A stretch of 64,000 nucleotides of DNA from FEN-1139 sp038207155. GTDB taxonomy: Bacteria > Myxococcota_A > Polyangia > Polyangiales > Polyangiaceae. Positions 25,980 through 35,522 of this stretch are shown here, piece after piece. The first letter of the stretch is position 1. Each line of letters begins with the position of its first letter. The stretch lies in NCBI GenBank assembly GCA_038207155.1, contig JBBRAB010000002.1, forward strand, positions 230,207-294,206, given 5' to 3'. Both the position numbers and the translations under genes were made by a program. The notes under the pieces are model-generated. The model was not told where the DNA came from. It saw only the letters and a list, made by a program, of their open reading frames with translations, and did no database searches.

Positions 25980-27056
25980 CTAGAACTGAGCGAGAAATCG
26001 CGGATCGTTCTCGTACAGGACCCGGATATCCGGAATGCCGTAGCGCAGCATTGCGACGCGCTCGACACCGAGGCCAAACGCAAAACCTGTGTAGCGTTCC
26101 GAATCGATCTGACAGTGGGCCAGCACCTGGGGATGCACCATTCCGCAACCGAGGATCTCAAGCCAGCCCGTGCCTTTGCAGACGCGGCACGACGAACGCG
26201 AGCCGGACTCCTCATCGCAGAACACGCAGGCCACATCAGCCTCAGCGCCCGGTTCAACGAACGGAAAATAGCTCGGTCGAAACCGAACAGGTCGCTCTCC
26301 GTACAGGCGGTGAATAAAGGCGGTGAGGACGCCCTTGAGTTGCGCGAAACTGACCCCTTCGCCTATGAGAAATCCCTCGATTTGATGGAACATCGGCGAG
26401 TGCGTCACGTCGTCATCACGACGATACACGGCTCCGCCGCTCACGATCGCCAAGGGAGGCTCGTGGGTCGTCATCTCGCGGACTTGAACCGTGCTCGTGT
26501 GCGTGCGAAGCAGTGCGCGCATCCCCTCGTGCGCCCCGGCGACGCCAACCCAGAACGTGTCCTGCATGTCAGTGGCAGGGTGATCGGGTGGAAACGCGAG
26601 CTTCGTGAAGTTATTTACGTCGCGTTCGACTTCAGGTCCCCAGGCTACCTCGAAGCCGAGCGAACGGAAGATGTCGAGCACCTCGTCCTTGACGAGACTG
26701 ATCGGATGCCGATGCCCACGCCCACTTGGGAGGCGTCCGGGCAGAGACAAATCGTACGGCGTGGCGTCGAGTTCGGCACGACGCGCTGCGGCCCTCAACT
26801 CAAGTAGGCGAGCCTCAAAGGCCGCCTCAACCTCGGCGCGAACTGCGTTAACGCGTTCGCCAGCAGCGCGACGGTGCTCGGCAGGGATCCGACCCATAGC
26901 CTTGAGGACCTGGGTCAGCGTGCCCTTTTTCCCGAGTAGCTCCGCCTTGACCTGCCGCAGTTCAGGTTCCGATACCGCGGCCGCAAAACGGGCTCGGTAC
27001 TCGTCCCCGACAGCAGCCAGGCCGGTCTCGATCTCCTGCAGCAGCTCATCAGCCAT
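25980..27056 (-). CDS. pheS: Phenylalanyl-tRNA synthetase alpha subunit
   Basis: 358 residues, usual length. It charges tRNA-Phe as part of an alpha2-beta2 enzyme. Visible features: N-terminal coiled coil; GKKGTLTQVLKAMG; GRRHPI-type GRGHRHPISLV; motif 2 region (FHQIEGFLIGEG); a Cys-rich zinc-like insert (CVFCDEESGSRSSCRVCKGTGW); and motif 3 (GFAFGLGVERVAMLRYGIPDIR). It follows rplT in the same direction by 69 nt. The beta subunit gene pheT does not follow; it must be elsewhere. Confidence 0.97.
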   Translation of the reverse strand: MADELLQEIETGLAAVGDEYRARFAAAVSEPELRQVKAELLGKKGTLTQVLKAMGRIPAEHRRAAGERVNAVRAEVEAAFEARLLELRAAARRAELDATPYDLSLPGRLPSGRGHRHPISLVKDEVLDIFRSLGFEVAWGPEVERDVNNFTKLAFPPDHPATDMQDTFWVGVAGAHEGMRALLRTHTSTVQVREMTTHEPPLAIVSGGAVYRRDDDVTHSPMFHQIEGFLIGEGVSFAQLKGVLTAFIHRLYGERPVRFRPSYFPFVEPGAEADVACVFCDEESGSRSSCRVCKGTGWLEILGCGMVHPQVLAHCQIDSERYTGFAFGLGVERVAMLRYGIPDIRVLYENDPRFLAQF

Positions 27057-27125
27057 GCAAAATATCCCTAGGGCGCCGCGTCACATGGACGGGGCGCCCC
27101 GGCATTAGTTCACTAACGGGTTAGG

Positions 27126-27476
27126 TCAGCCCGCCGAAACCATCGACGTGAGCTGCTTGAAGGCTGCGGGATCGCTAATCGCGAGCTCAGCCAAAACCTT
27201 GCGGTTTAGCTCAATGCCCTTCGACTTGAGCGTACCCATCAGCTTCGAGTAGCAGACGCCGTTCTCGTGACACGCCGCAGAGATGCGGGTGATCCAGAGG
27301 CGACGGAAGTCACGCTTACGCAGCTTGCGGCCGATGTAGGCGTACTGCCAGGACTTCCACAGGACATGCATCGCCTGACGGATGCGATTCTTTCGGCCAC
27401 CCCAGAAACCTTCGCACTGGGCAAAAACGCGCTTGTGGCGCCGGCGGGGAGATGGGCCTCTCTTGACGCGGGGCAT
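27126..27476 (-). CDS. rplT: 50S ribosomal protein L20
   Basis: 116 residues, usual length. Begins MPRVKRGPSPRRRHKRV; contains the RNA-binding KSWQYAYIGRKLRKRDFR helix and LWITRISAACHENG. L20 binds 23S rRNA early in 50S assembly and in many bacteria also represses its own operon. It lies 48 nt after rpmI. Confidence 0.98.
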   Translation of the reverse strand: MPRVKRGPSPRRRHKRVFAQCEGFWGGRKNRIRQAMHVLWKSWQYAYIGRKLRKRDFRRLWITRISAACHENGVCYSKLMGTLKSKGIELNRKVLAELAISDPAAFKQLTSMVSAG

Positions 27477-27524
27477 TTCGGTACTCCTTCAGAACTCAGT
27501 TCAACGACTTTGCGCCACGCAGCA

Positions 27525-27722
27525 TCAGCTGTAGGGCAGCATCAGCTTGATTCGCTTCTGGAACGCGGGCGCAACCATGTCGTTGTTACGCAGACGACGG
27601 CGACGCTTACGGGACTTGCCGATCATGCAGTGCTGCAAGCCGCACTTCGGGCGACGAACACGGCCGGAACCGGTAACCTTGAAGCGCTTCATAGCAGCGC
27701 GATTGCTCTTCATCTTGGGCAT
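27525..27722 (-). CDS. rpmI: 50S ribosomal protein L35
   Basis: 65 residues starting at ATG 27722 (MPKMKSNRAAMKRFKVTGSG); an in-frame ATG four codons earlier is less likely, because L35 proteins start MPK(M/L)K. The core includes a KSRKRRRRLRN basic helix. infC, which usually precedes rpmI, is not upstream in this window; a frameshifted lipoprotein gene is there instead. Confidence 0.97.
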   Translation of the reverse strand: MPKMKSNRAAMKRFKVTGSGRVRRPKCGLQHCMIGKSRKRRRRLRNNDMVAPAFQKRIKLMLPYS

Positions 27723-27838
27723 GTCGGGCTCCACTCTCGGGGCGGCCTCTAGGGCGCAGGCCGGTCTCCCGCAGGGACAGATGCCCTCGGGAGCGCAGCC
27801 TTATGACGGATGAAACTGGCTTCGTCAAGACCTTGAGC

Positions 27839-27860
27839 CCATGGACCGACAAGTCCATGG
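27839..27860 (-). promoter_or_regulatory. Hairpin in the rpmI-rplT leader region
   Basis: Perfect 8-bp stem CCATGGAC / GTCCATGG with a 6-nt loop, about 120 nt upstream of rpmI on the transcribed strand. A longer leader with structure is expected for L20-regulated operons, but I cannot show that this is the L20 site; it could instead end the upstream lipoprotein transcript. Confidence 0.35.
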
Positions 27861-27983
27861 AAACTCTTGAGGGGGGCTGAGATTCGACCCGCCGACCAAA
27901 CCACACGGAGCCTGCCCAGCCGCGGCCTGCCCCCAGGCAAAACGGGAGACAAACCGAAGCCGAAGGCCGCGCGCAGCTGCATC

Positions 27984-29542
27984 CTAGGGGGCAAGACAGA
28001 GCCGGTAGCGGACCGTCCGAAGCCGGGTCCCTCCTGCAGTAGTCGGCTCAATCCAGGCCATCCCGAGGTGTTCGGCGCCAAGGGAGCTCATGGCGGGCCA
28101 ATCGGGCCCTGCAGCGCCGACGAGGGGCATCCGGGCTACCGTCTTGGGCTCTGGCGTCAGCACCTTGGTCGTGGATTCGCCTGCGGCGCCCAGCTTGATG
28201 TCGGCCTGGAGCACCGTAAGCTGTAGGAGGCCGTTTGGCGGCTGACCCGCGTCACCCGGCTGGATCGACGGAGTCGCGATGAACTCAAAAATGCGCCCGG
28301 CGGGATCGGTCGTGCGACGCGTGATGTCGAGCACCTGATTGCGCACGTTAACCGTAGGGGGGTCCGTCTGGCAGTCGGCTTTCTGGTAGCTGCAGACCGC
28401 GGGCGGCCCCGCCTGGCAGGCGATCAACGAGGACTCCGTAGAGACCTGGCTGGCACTTAGCCGCGTCCAGGTTGCCCACCAAATGCCAGGGATCCCTGTA
28501 AATGCGGTGGTGAGATTGGTGACCTCGCCACCACTTCCGCAGGTGGAAACCTGGCTAGACGAAGCCTGCGACTCAAGCTGCGCTTGAAGGCCGGAAGTTC
28601 CCATCACCAGGCCCACCGATTGCCCGGCACCAATGGGGGCAATTACTTTCACGTTACCCGCAAAGGTCGGTTGGGCACCGGAAGAAAACGGGACGCCACC
28701 GGCATGATGAAGAAACACGCCCGTCGCGCCGATCCAAGCCCCGTGCACGCTAGTCGATGGGGCGAGCCAAACCACCGGGTAGTTGCGCTCGCTCGCGGGA
28801 GCGTAGCTTGCATCCGTGGCGGCCCGAGCGGAGCGCCCAGCGCCCGTCAGCAGTGAAAGATCCTGATCGAACACCAGGTGCCAGACCGTCGAAGAATCGG
28901 TCTTCACGGACGAGGCCCCTGCAGCGATGTAAGCATGGATTCGCGGGACAACGCCCTCTTCGGCAACCATGCCCGCGGCTGACGCGGGAAGCGAGGGGAC
29001 TGAAGCTCCGCCCGCGGCCTCGACGATCATCGCGCTCACCTCACCGACCTTCGTCGACTTGGTGCCAGTGAGATCAAAGTACGAGAACTCTAGTTTTCGG
29101 CCCGGACCAGAGCCTGAGAAAGCGGAGTAGTAAAAGCGGTTTCCTGCGCTCGTCAGGGTGACCCGGTGCAGGTCGGGGATCTCAAACGTCTCGTTGAGAC
29201 CGTCCTCGACCACCACCGCTGCGTCATGGACGCATGCGGGTTTGTCGACCGTCCCTCCGCACCTGTCCACCGTGCAGGGGTCGTGGTCGTCGCAGTCGAG
29301 ACCGCAACTTGTAGCGCCGCCCGCGCCACCCGTTCCCACGCCGCCACCACCAAGCCCGGTACTTGCGCCGGAATGACCAATACCTCCAGCACCACCACTG
29401 TGCGTGCCGGCGCCACCGCGCCAACGCCCGCGCTCTGAGTTCCCTTCTGCAAGCCGTCGTAGTCGAGCAGAAACGCGCAGCTCGAAAGCGACAGACACAG
29501 CAGGACGGCACCGAACCCACTGACTTTGGTCGTGCGAATCAT
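27984..29542 (-). pseudogene. Lipoprotein gene with a frameshift after the signal peptide
   Basis: The N-terminus in one frame, from ATG 29542, is a clear lipoprotein signal (MIRTTKVSGFGAVLLCLS then SSC, lipobox) followed by FLLDYDGLQKG. The rest lies in another frame: a Gly-rich linker, CGLDCDDHDPCTVDRCGG (a calcium-binding-like Cys/Asp motif), then about 400 residues of a beta-rich domain. The two frames meet between about 29455 and 29420, so one base appears lost or gained there. The start overlaps the stop of the preceding TPR gene (TGATG). Function unknown; the large domain looks like a repeated beta-propeller-type surface protein, but I do not recognise a family. Either a pseudogene or a base-calling error. 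Confidence 0.7.
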
Positions 29543-30351
29543 CAGAACCTCCATCCAAAGCTGGCTTGCGCTGACTGGGGGCTGATCGAAACGTCCACGT
29601 GCAGCTCGCCTGCGCGTTCGGGCTGTTTTTCTCGCTCAGAACTCGCTGCCCACCAGAGGTAACCGCCGATCCCGAGACCGAGAACGCCGACCCCAGTAAG
29701 CGCGGTGCTCGTCCAAGCCATGGTCTTGGAAGAACTGAGCTGCGAGTCACTGCAATTTGGTGAGCAGTCGGACTTGGCCTGGTCGTACTGGCTCTTGGCA
29801 ACGAATCCCGTCGCCAGAGCGGCCAACAGCGAGCCGGTGCCGGCGCCCAGCGCGATGTACGCAGGCACGCGATTCGGACCGCTCGGGGCCGGAGCAGTGG
29901 TCGCTTTGTCAGCTGCAGGTTGGTTCGGCGTGGAAGCGTCGGGCTTCGGACTCAAACTCGCATCGGTCGAAGCAGGCTTTTTCGCCTTGTTGCGGTCGAG
30001 CTGCTCCTTGAGTTTGTCACGGCGCAAGCGAATGGTCGGCGCATCCTGATCGTTCGGGGCCTCGACGAGGAACTGCTCGAGCGTCCTTATCGACTCGGCG
30101 AGCTCTCCCTGCAGCTCGTAGACAGTCGCGATGTTGATGAGGATGGGAGCGCGCTTGGAAAGCTCGTAGGCCTTCGTGAACGCCTTCAGGGCTTCGTCGT
30201 AGTCGCGCTCGGTGAGGTAGGCGACTCCCGAGTTGAAATGGGTACGAGCGAGCTCATCGGGCGTCGACTGCGCAGCCACCAGCAACGGGCAGCATAACCC
30301 ACCAAGCACGAGAGCCAAGCCAAGCCGATGTTTGCGCGCGCTAGTCCTCAT
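29542..30351 (-). CDS. Secreted TPR-repeat protein with membrane anchor
   Basis: 269 residues from ATG 30351, with AGAGGCG upstream. Signal peptide (LGLALVLGGLCCPLLVAAQS), TPR units at about residues 35-110 (ARTHFNSGVAYLTERDYDEA, YELQGELAESIRTLEQFL), a Pro/Ala/Lys-rich linker, then two hydrophobic segments (about 165-185 and 210-230) and a short C-terminal tail. This layout is common in myxobacterial envelope proteins of unknown role. It is coupled to the downstream lipoprotein gene. Confidence 0.75.
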   Translation of the reverse strand: MRTSARKHRLGLALVLGGLCCPLLVAAQSTPDELARTHFNSGVAYLTERDYDEALKAFTKAYELSKRAPILINIATVYELQGELAESIRTLEQFLVEAPNDQDAPTIRLRRDKLKEQLDRNKAKKPASTDASLSPKPDASTPNQPAADKATTAPAPSGPNRVPAYIALGAGTGSLLAALATGFVAKSQYDQAKSDCSPNCSDSQLSSSKTMAWTSTALTGVGVLGLGIGGYLWWAASSEREKQPERAGELHVDVSISPQSAQASFGWRF

Positions 30352-30598
30352 GATCGCCTCTTGTACCATGAGCCTGTAGCGGCCCCTTTCGGACAACGAT
30401 TCAGTGCCCCCGAAGGAAAGATCGACCGCCAGCCTGGCCGCTACAGCCAAAACCCAAGGAACCCCGCGAAATCTCAGCGCAAGTCCAGAACAGATTACAC
30501 TGGCCAGTGGGCCGCCAAACGATTGCGGCAGACGCCCGCACTCGCTGTGCTAGACGCCGCCACGCCCCGTCCGGCTAGCGAACAGGGGTCGAGGTCGA

Positions 30599-33500
30599 AT
30601 GCCGCGCAGAGACGACATCCACAAGATCCTCCTCATTGGCTCCGGACCGATCGTGATCGGTCAGGCCTGCGAGTTCGATTACTCCGGGACTCAAGGAGCC
30701 AAGGCCCTCACGAGTCTCGGGTACGACGTCGTACTCGTCAACTCGAACCCAGCGACGATCATGACTGATCCTGAGCTGGTTCGACGAACCTACGTCGAAC
30801 CGCTCGATCACGACACCCTCGCCGCTATCATCGAACGCGAGCGTCCCGACGCGTTGCTGCCGACCCTCGGTGGCCAAACGGCCCTGAATTTGGCCCTCGG
30901 ACTCCACGAGTCTGGGGTGCTGTCCAAGTTCGGCGTCAAGCTGCTCGGCGCCTCGGTTGAAGCCATCAGGAAGGCAGAAGACCGCCTGCTCTTCAAGAAT
31001 GCGATGAAGAACGCCGGGCTCGAGTGCCCGCGTTCTGGGTACGCCAAGAACGTCGATGAGGCGCGTCAGGTCGCCGAGATGACGGGCTACCCCGTCATTC
31101 TACGACCGAGCTTTACCCTCGGCGGCGCCGGCGGCGCCATCGTCAATGACGACTCCGAGCTCGAAGCCAAGGTCGAGTGGGCCCTGTTCAACTCTCCCGT
31201 GCACGAGGTGCTCGTCGAAGAGAGCGTCCTCGGCTGGAAGGAGTTTGAGCTCGAGGTGATTCGCGACCGCGCCGACAACTTCATCGTGGTCTGTTCGATC
31301 GAGAACATCGACCCGATGGGTGTGCACACGGGGGACTCCATCACGGTCGCCCCCGCGATGACCCTGACGGACCGCGAGTATCAGCGCCTTCGAGATGCCG
31401 CCCGTGCGGTGATGCACGAAATTGGCGTCGAAACAGGCGGCTCCAACGTCCAGTTCGCCGTGTGCCCAAAGACGGGCCGCGTGCTGGTGATCGAGATGAA
31501 TCCTCGGGTGTCGCGCTCGAGCGCCTTGGCGTCCAAGGCAACCGGCTACCCGATCGCCAAGATCGCCGCCATGCTGGCGGTCGGTTTCACGCTCGACGAG
31601 CTGGAGAACGACATCACGGGCACCAGCGCCGCCTTCGAGCCGACGATCGACTACGTCGTCGTGAAATGGCCCCGCTTTGCCTTCGAGAAGTTCCCGGGAG
31701 CGGATCGTCGCCTCGGTCCGCAAATGAAGAGCGTCGGCGAGGCCATGAGCATCGGGCGTACCTTCGCCGAAGCGCTGCAGAAGGCCGCTCGCTCACTCGA
31801 GACCGGCAAAGAGGGCTTGGTCTCGCTACTCGAGCGGATCGAGTACCGGGCGCTCGATTTCGGTCCGGGTCTCCAGCGCGATCTTGCAAACGACGCTCCC
31901 CCACTCTCGATGCCGCCACCTCCCATGCCGCTAGCGTCCAAGGACGAAGCGATCGATGCGGTCAAGCGAGTCGTTGGGATTGGCTCAGCCGATCGCCTGT
32001 TTTACGTGTTTGACGCGATTCGTCTGGGAGTGTCGCTGGACGAGCTGTTCGAGCTCACGGCCATCGACCCCTGGTTCCTCTCGCAGTTCGCCAATATCGT
32101 GCAGCACGAGAACATGATTCGCGACGCCGCAACGCTCGATCCCGAGCTACTTCGCGCGAGCAAGCGACTCGGCTTTAGTGACCGTCACATCGCGCTGCTT
32201 CGCAAGTCCAACGAACACGAGGTTCGTGAGCTGCGTGCTGCCAGCAATATCAATGCGGTCTTTGGACGCGTCGATACCTGTTCGGCTGAGTTCGTGGCGC
32301 GTACCCCGTATCTCTACTCGACCTACGAGACGGAGAGCGAAGCCGAGGTCACCGACCGCAAGAAGGTGATCATCCTCGGTGGCGGGCCAAATCGCATCGG
32401 ACAGGGCATCGAGTTCGACTACTGCTGCTGCCACGCGGTCTACGCGCTGCGTGAGCTCGGTTACGAGACGATCATGGTGAACTGCAATCCGGAGACTGTT
32501 TCGACGGATTACGACACCTCGGATCGCCTCTACTTCGAGCCGCTGACCCTGGAAGACGTGCTGGCGATTTGTCGGGAAGAATCCCAAAGCGGCGAGCTAC
32601 TCGGCGTCATTCCCCAGTTCGGCGGTCAGACCCCCCTCAAGCTGGCCGTCCCGCTCGAGAAGGCTGGAATCAAGTTGCTTGGGACCTCCGCGGACGCAAT
32701 TGACCGCGCTGAGGATCGCGAGCGCTTCGACGAAGTGCTCACCAAGCTCAACCTCCAGCGTCCCCGCGCCGGCATCGCGCGAAACCTCGGTGAAGCGCAG
32801 GGCATCGCCCGCGAGATCGGCTTCCCCGTCCTGGTACGCCCGTCGTACGTGCTCGGCGGTCGCGCGATGATGACCTGCTGGTCGGAGTCGGAGCTCGAAG
32901 CCTACGTCTGCATCGCGATCGAGGCCGCCCGTGAGGATTGCGTCGTTCCGACTTTGCTGATCGACCAGTTCCTCGAGCACGCCATCGAGGTGGACGTCGA
33001 CCTTGTAGCCGACGGGCACCGCGCCGTGATCGGTGGTGTCATGCAACACATCGAGGAGGCTGGAGTTCACTCTGGCGACTCCACGAGCGTGCTGCCGCCT
33101 CACACCCTGGCCGCACACCTGGTCGCCGAGATCGAGCGTCAGGGCAAGGCACTCGCGGTCGAGCTTGGCGTCGTGGGCCTGATGAACGTGCAGTTCGCGG
33201 TGAAGGAGGACCAGGTCTTCGTCCTGGAAGTCAATCCGCGCGCCTCACGCACCGTGCCGTTCGTGTCCAAAGCAATCGGTCGCCCCCTGGCCAAGATCGC
33301 TGCCAAGCTCATGGTCGGTAGGACCCTCGACGAGCTCGGTATCGACGACGGCGCTCAGCCGACCCATGTGGCCGTCAAGGAGTCCGTCCTGCCGTTCACC
33401 AAGTTCCCTGGCGTGGACACCATTCTCGGTCCTGAGATGCGCTCCACGGGCGAGGTCATGGGCATAGCAACCACCACGGCCCTGGCGTTCAGCAAGTCGC

Positions 33501-33967
33501 AGACCGCCTCCGGCTTCACGCTTCCCGCGCGCGGCCGAGCCTTCATCAGTGTCAAGAACGACGACAAGGATCACGCGGTGCAGGTCTCGCGCCGCCTACG
33601 CAACCTGGGCTTTACCCTGGTCGCAACCGACGGCACGGCCCGCACCTTGGAAGAAGCTCGCATTCCCGTCGAGCGCATCAACAAGGTGATGCAGGGCTCG
33701 CCGCATGTGGTCGATGAGATCCGCGAGGGAAAAATCCAGCTCGTCATCAACACGACGCAGGAATCGCAGGCCATTCGCGACAGCTACTCGATTCGGCGCA
33801 GCTCCCTGCTGGCAAGCATCCCGTACTTTACGACGATGGCCGCCGGCATGGCCGTGATTGACGCCCTGGAGGTTCGCGCTCTGCTCGGTCGCGAATCCAA
33901 GAGCGTCTGCAGTCTGCAGGAGTGGCACACGCGCTCCCGTCAGGCCCAGCTGCTGCGTTCCACCTGA
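30599..33967 (+). CDS. carB: Carbamoyl-phosphate synthase large subunit
   Basis: 1122 residues, slightly longer than the usual 1070. It makes carbamoyl phosphate for pyrimidine and arginine synthesis from bicarbonate, ATP and ammonia delivered by CarA. Both duplicated ATP-grasp halves are visible: IGSGPIVIGQACEFDYSG and LGGGPNRIGQGIEFDYCC, with the NCNPETVSTD region and two ENP/EVNPR motifs (EMNPRVSRSS, EVNPRASRTV). The C-terminal allosteric domain (AFISVKNDDKDHAVQVSRRL) follows. GAGG precedes the ATG by 4 nt. carA is not in the window. Confidence 0.97.
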   Translation: MPRRDDIHKILLIGSGPIVIGQACEFDYSGTQGAKALTSLGYDVVLVNSNPATIMTDPELVRRTYVEPLDHDTLAAIIERERPDALLPTLGGQTALNLALGLHESGVLSKFGVKLLGASVEAIRKAEDRLLFKNAMKNAGLECPRSGYAKNVDEARQVAEMTGYPVILRPSFTLGGAGGAIVNDDSELEAKVEWALFNSPVHEVLVEESVLGWKEFELEVIRDRADNFIVVCSIENIDPMGVHTGDSITVAPAMTLTDREYQRLRDAARAVMHEIGVETGGSNVQFAVCPKTGRVLVIEMNPRVSRSSALASKATGYPIAKIAAMLAVGFTLDELENDITGTSAAFEPTIDYVVVKWPRFAFEKFPGADRRLGPQMKSVGEAMSIGRTFAEALQKAARSLETGKEGLVSLLERIEYRALDFGPGLQRDLANDAPPLSMPPPPMPLASKDEAIDAVKRVVGIGSADRLFYVFDAIRLGVSLDELFELTAIDPWFLSQFANIVQHENMIRDAATLDPELLRASKRLGFSDRHIALLRKSNEHEVRELRAASNINAVFGRVDTCSAEFVARTPYLYSTYETESEAEVTDRKKVIILGGGPNRIGQGIEFDYCCCHAVYALRELGYETIMVNCNPETVSTDYDTSDRLYFEPLTLEDVLAICREESQSGELLGVIPQFGGQTPLKLAVPLEKAGIKLLGTSADAIDRAEDRERFDEVLTKLNLQRPRAGIARNLGEAQGIAREIGFPVLVRPSYVLGGRAMMTCWSESELEAYVCIAIEAAREDCVVPTLLIDQFLEHAIEVDVDLVADGHRAVIGGVMQHIEEAGVHSGDSTSVLPPHTLAAHLVAEIERQGKALAVELGVVGLMNVQFAVKEDQVFVLEVNPRASRTVPFVSKAIGRPLAKIAAKLMVGRTLDELGIDDGAQPTHVAVKESVLPFTKFPGVDTILGPEMRSTGEVMGIATTTALAFSKSQTASGFTLPARGRAFISVKNDDKDHAVQVSRRLRNLGFTLVATDGTARTLEEARIPVERINKVMQGSPHVVDEIREGKIQLVINTTQESQAIRDSYSIRRSSLLASIPYFTTMAAGMAVIDALEVRALLGRESKSVCSLQEWHTRSRQAQLLRST

Positions 33968-33987
33968 CAGGCGCTCGACCATAGCTC

Positions 33988-34026
33988 TGCGCAACGCGCC
34001 TCCGCTGGTGGCGCGTTGCGCATTTT
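33988..34026 (+). terminator. Rho-independent terminator after carB
   Basis: 13-bp perfect stem TGCGCAACGCGCC / GGCGCGTTGCGCA, 9-nt loop, followed by TTTTG, 21 nt past the carB stop. It may also serve the convergent dacB-like gene. Confidence 0.9.
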
Positions 34027-34072
34027 GTGTCGCCCTGCCAGCGTCGCGCGCTCTTACGGCAGCGAGAGCCGC

Positions 34073-35518
34073 TTAGTTGAGTAGAGTTCTGGCAAACGCG
34101 TCGAGACGACTACGGACCGCATGGTGGTCGGCGATGCCCTCGACCACGATGGCAAACGCGCAGGGCTGCGGGCCTTCGACGTAGCCGGCCAAGCTCACCA
34201 CTCGTGCAAGCGTGCCGGTCTTGGCGCGGATTCGACGACTGTCCCGCTCGCTGGGAAAACGGCTCTGAAGCGTGCCATCGGCTCCCCCAACGGCGAGCGC
34301 ACTCACGAATTCTGGTCCAATCTTTGGACTGCGACGAGCGGCCACCAGGATGCGTACGAGCGCGCGAGCGCTCAGTCGATTGGCGTCAAACAGGCCGGAC
34401 CCATTGCGGACGCGCGTACCTGGCTCGAGCGGTCCGAGGCCTGTCAGCCATTCGAGGGCCACGCGGGCTCCTTCCTCGCTTGTGGCTGCGACTCCGGGCT
34501 TAGCGCCCAAGCTCCTCAACAGCATCTCAGCGGAGAAGTTGTCGCTCTCCTTACCCAGGGCGGCGACCAGCACCCCAAGCGGAGCCGACCGAACCACCGC
34601 CAAGGTCGGCAGTTCTTCGGTGGTGCCGAGTTCCACGGCACCCTTGAACTCGATCCCGTAGGCCTTCAGGGCCCCAACCAGCGCAAATCCCGCGAGTCGA
34701 CGCGGATCTTGCGCCCGGCGCGCCAGGGTGACAACGGGGGATTTGGCGAGCACCTGACCCGCCAGGGTGAAAGTCACTTCCCCGCTGCGAGCTTCAGCGC
34801 GCAGCGCCAGCGGCTGCTGCACGCGTCCCGTGATGGACTGCACCTGGCCTTGAACGGTGGCAGCTCCGACTGGACTGACTGAGACCAATGCATCGCCATC
34901 AGCCTTGGGCGTCACAACTAGGCTGATAACATTGCGATTGAAGGCCACTGCGCTGATGGGCGCCCGAAAAACAGACCACTCATCGGGTTGCCGTTCGAAG
35001 GCAGGAGGAGTGAACTGCTGCTCGAACGCGCTTTGATCGACGACCACCGGACCCCGCAGCGCGGTCAACCCCTGCTCCTTGGCCTGCTCGACCAGGCGCA
35101 ACAGCGCCGCATTGTCCAAGCTGGGATCCCCGTCGCCACGAAGCACGAGCCGAGTCGCGATCCCGCCATCGAGACGCCCATGGAGACTGGTCGTGAACCT
35201 CCGTTCGGGGCCCAGCCGATCGAGAGCCACGGCCATGGTGAGCAGCTTGGCGTTGGAGGCGGGATTGAGCGCAACCGCCCCGTCCAGCTCAACGAGCGGA
35301 GTCGAGCTTGTGAGAGGGAGTACGCTCAGGCCGACACGTCCCTTATGCTCATGGACCCAGTCGGCCAGGGTTTCCGAAGCCTTCTGCGGGGTGACAGCAC
35401 CCAGTGAGCGGTCGTCAGGTCGCACGGGCACGGGGCGTGGCGCGCACCACAGGGCCGCTCCAACTCCGAGCCCGATCAAGAGCGCCCCAAGGTCAGCGGT
35501 TCGCGGTAAAGATGCCAT
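34073..35518 (-). CDS. dacB: D-alanyl-D-alanine carboxypeptidase/endopeptidase, PBP4 (DacB) family
   Basis: 481 residues from ATG 35518 (a GTG at 35521 is an alternative). It hydrolyses peptidoglycan stem peptides and cross-links. N-terminal anchor or signal segment (ADLGALLIGLGVGAAL), then the serine-penicillin-recognition SNAK box at 88-91 (ALNPASNAKLL), the SDN motif (GKESDNFSAEML), NGSGLFDAN, and the KTG box (RIRAKTGTLARV). All three catalytic boxes are intact. It is divergent from, and only 4 nt away from, a peptide-binding lipoprotein gene. Confidence 0.93.
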   Translation of the reverse strand: MASLPRTADLGALLIGLGVGAALWCAPRPVPVRPDDRSLGAVTPQKASETLADWVHEHKGRVGLSVLPLTSSTPLVELDGAVALNPASNAKLLTMAVALDRLGPERRFTTSLHGRLDGGIATRLVLRGDGDPSLDNAALLRLVEQAKEQGLTALRGPVVVDQSAFEQQFTPPAFERQPDEWSVFRAPISAVAFNRNVISLVVTPKADGDALVSVSPVGAATVQGQVQSITGRVQQPLALRAEARSGEVTFTLAGQVLAKSPVVTLARRAQDPRRLAGFALVGALKAYGIEFKGAVELGTTEELPTLAVVRSAPLGVLVAALGKESDNFSAEMLLRSLGAKPGVAATSEEGARVALEWLTGLGPLEPGTRVRNGSGLFDANRLSARALVRILVAARRSPKIGPEFVSALAVGGADGTLQSRFPSERDSRRIRAKTGTLARVVSLAGYVEGPQPCAFAIVVEGIADHHAVRSRLDAFARTLLN

Positions 35519-35522
35519 CACG

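Noticed and set aside
31100..33574. Long antisense frames over carB
   Set aside because: They mirror the high GC third position of carB and have no independent features.
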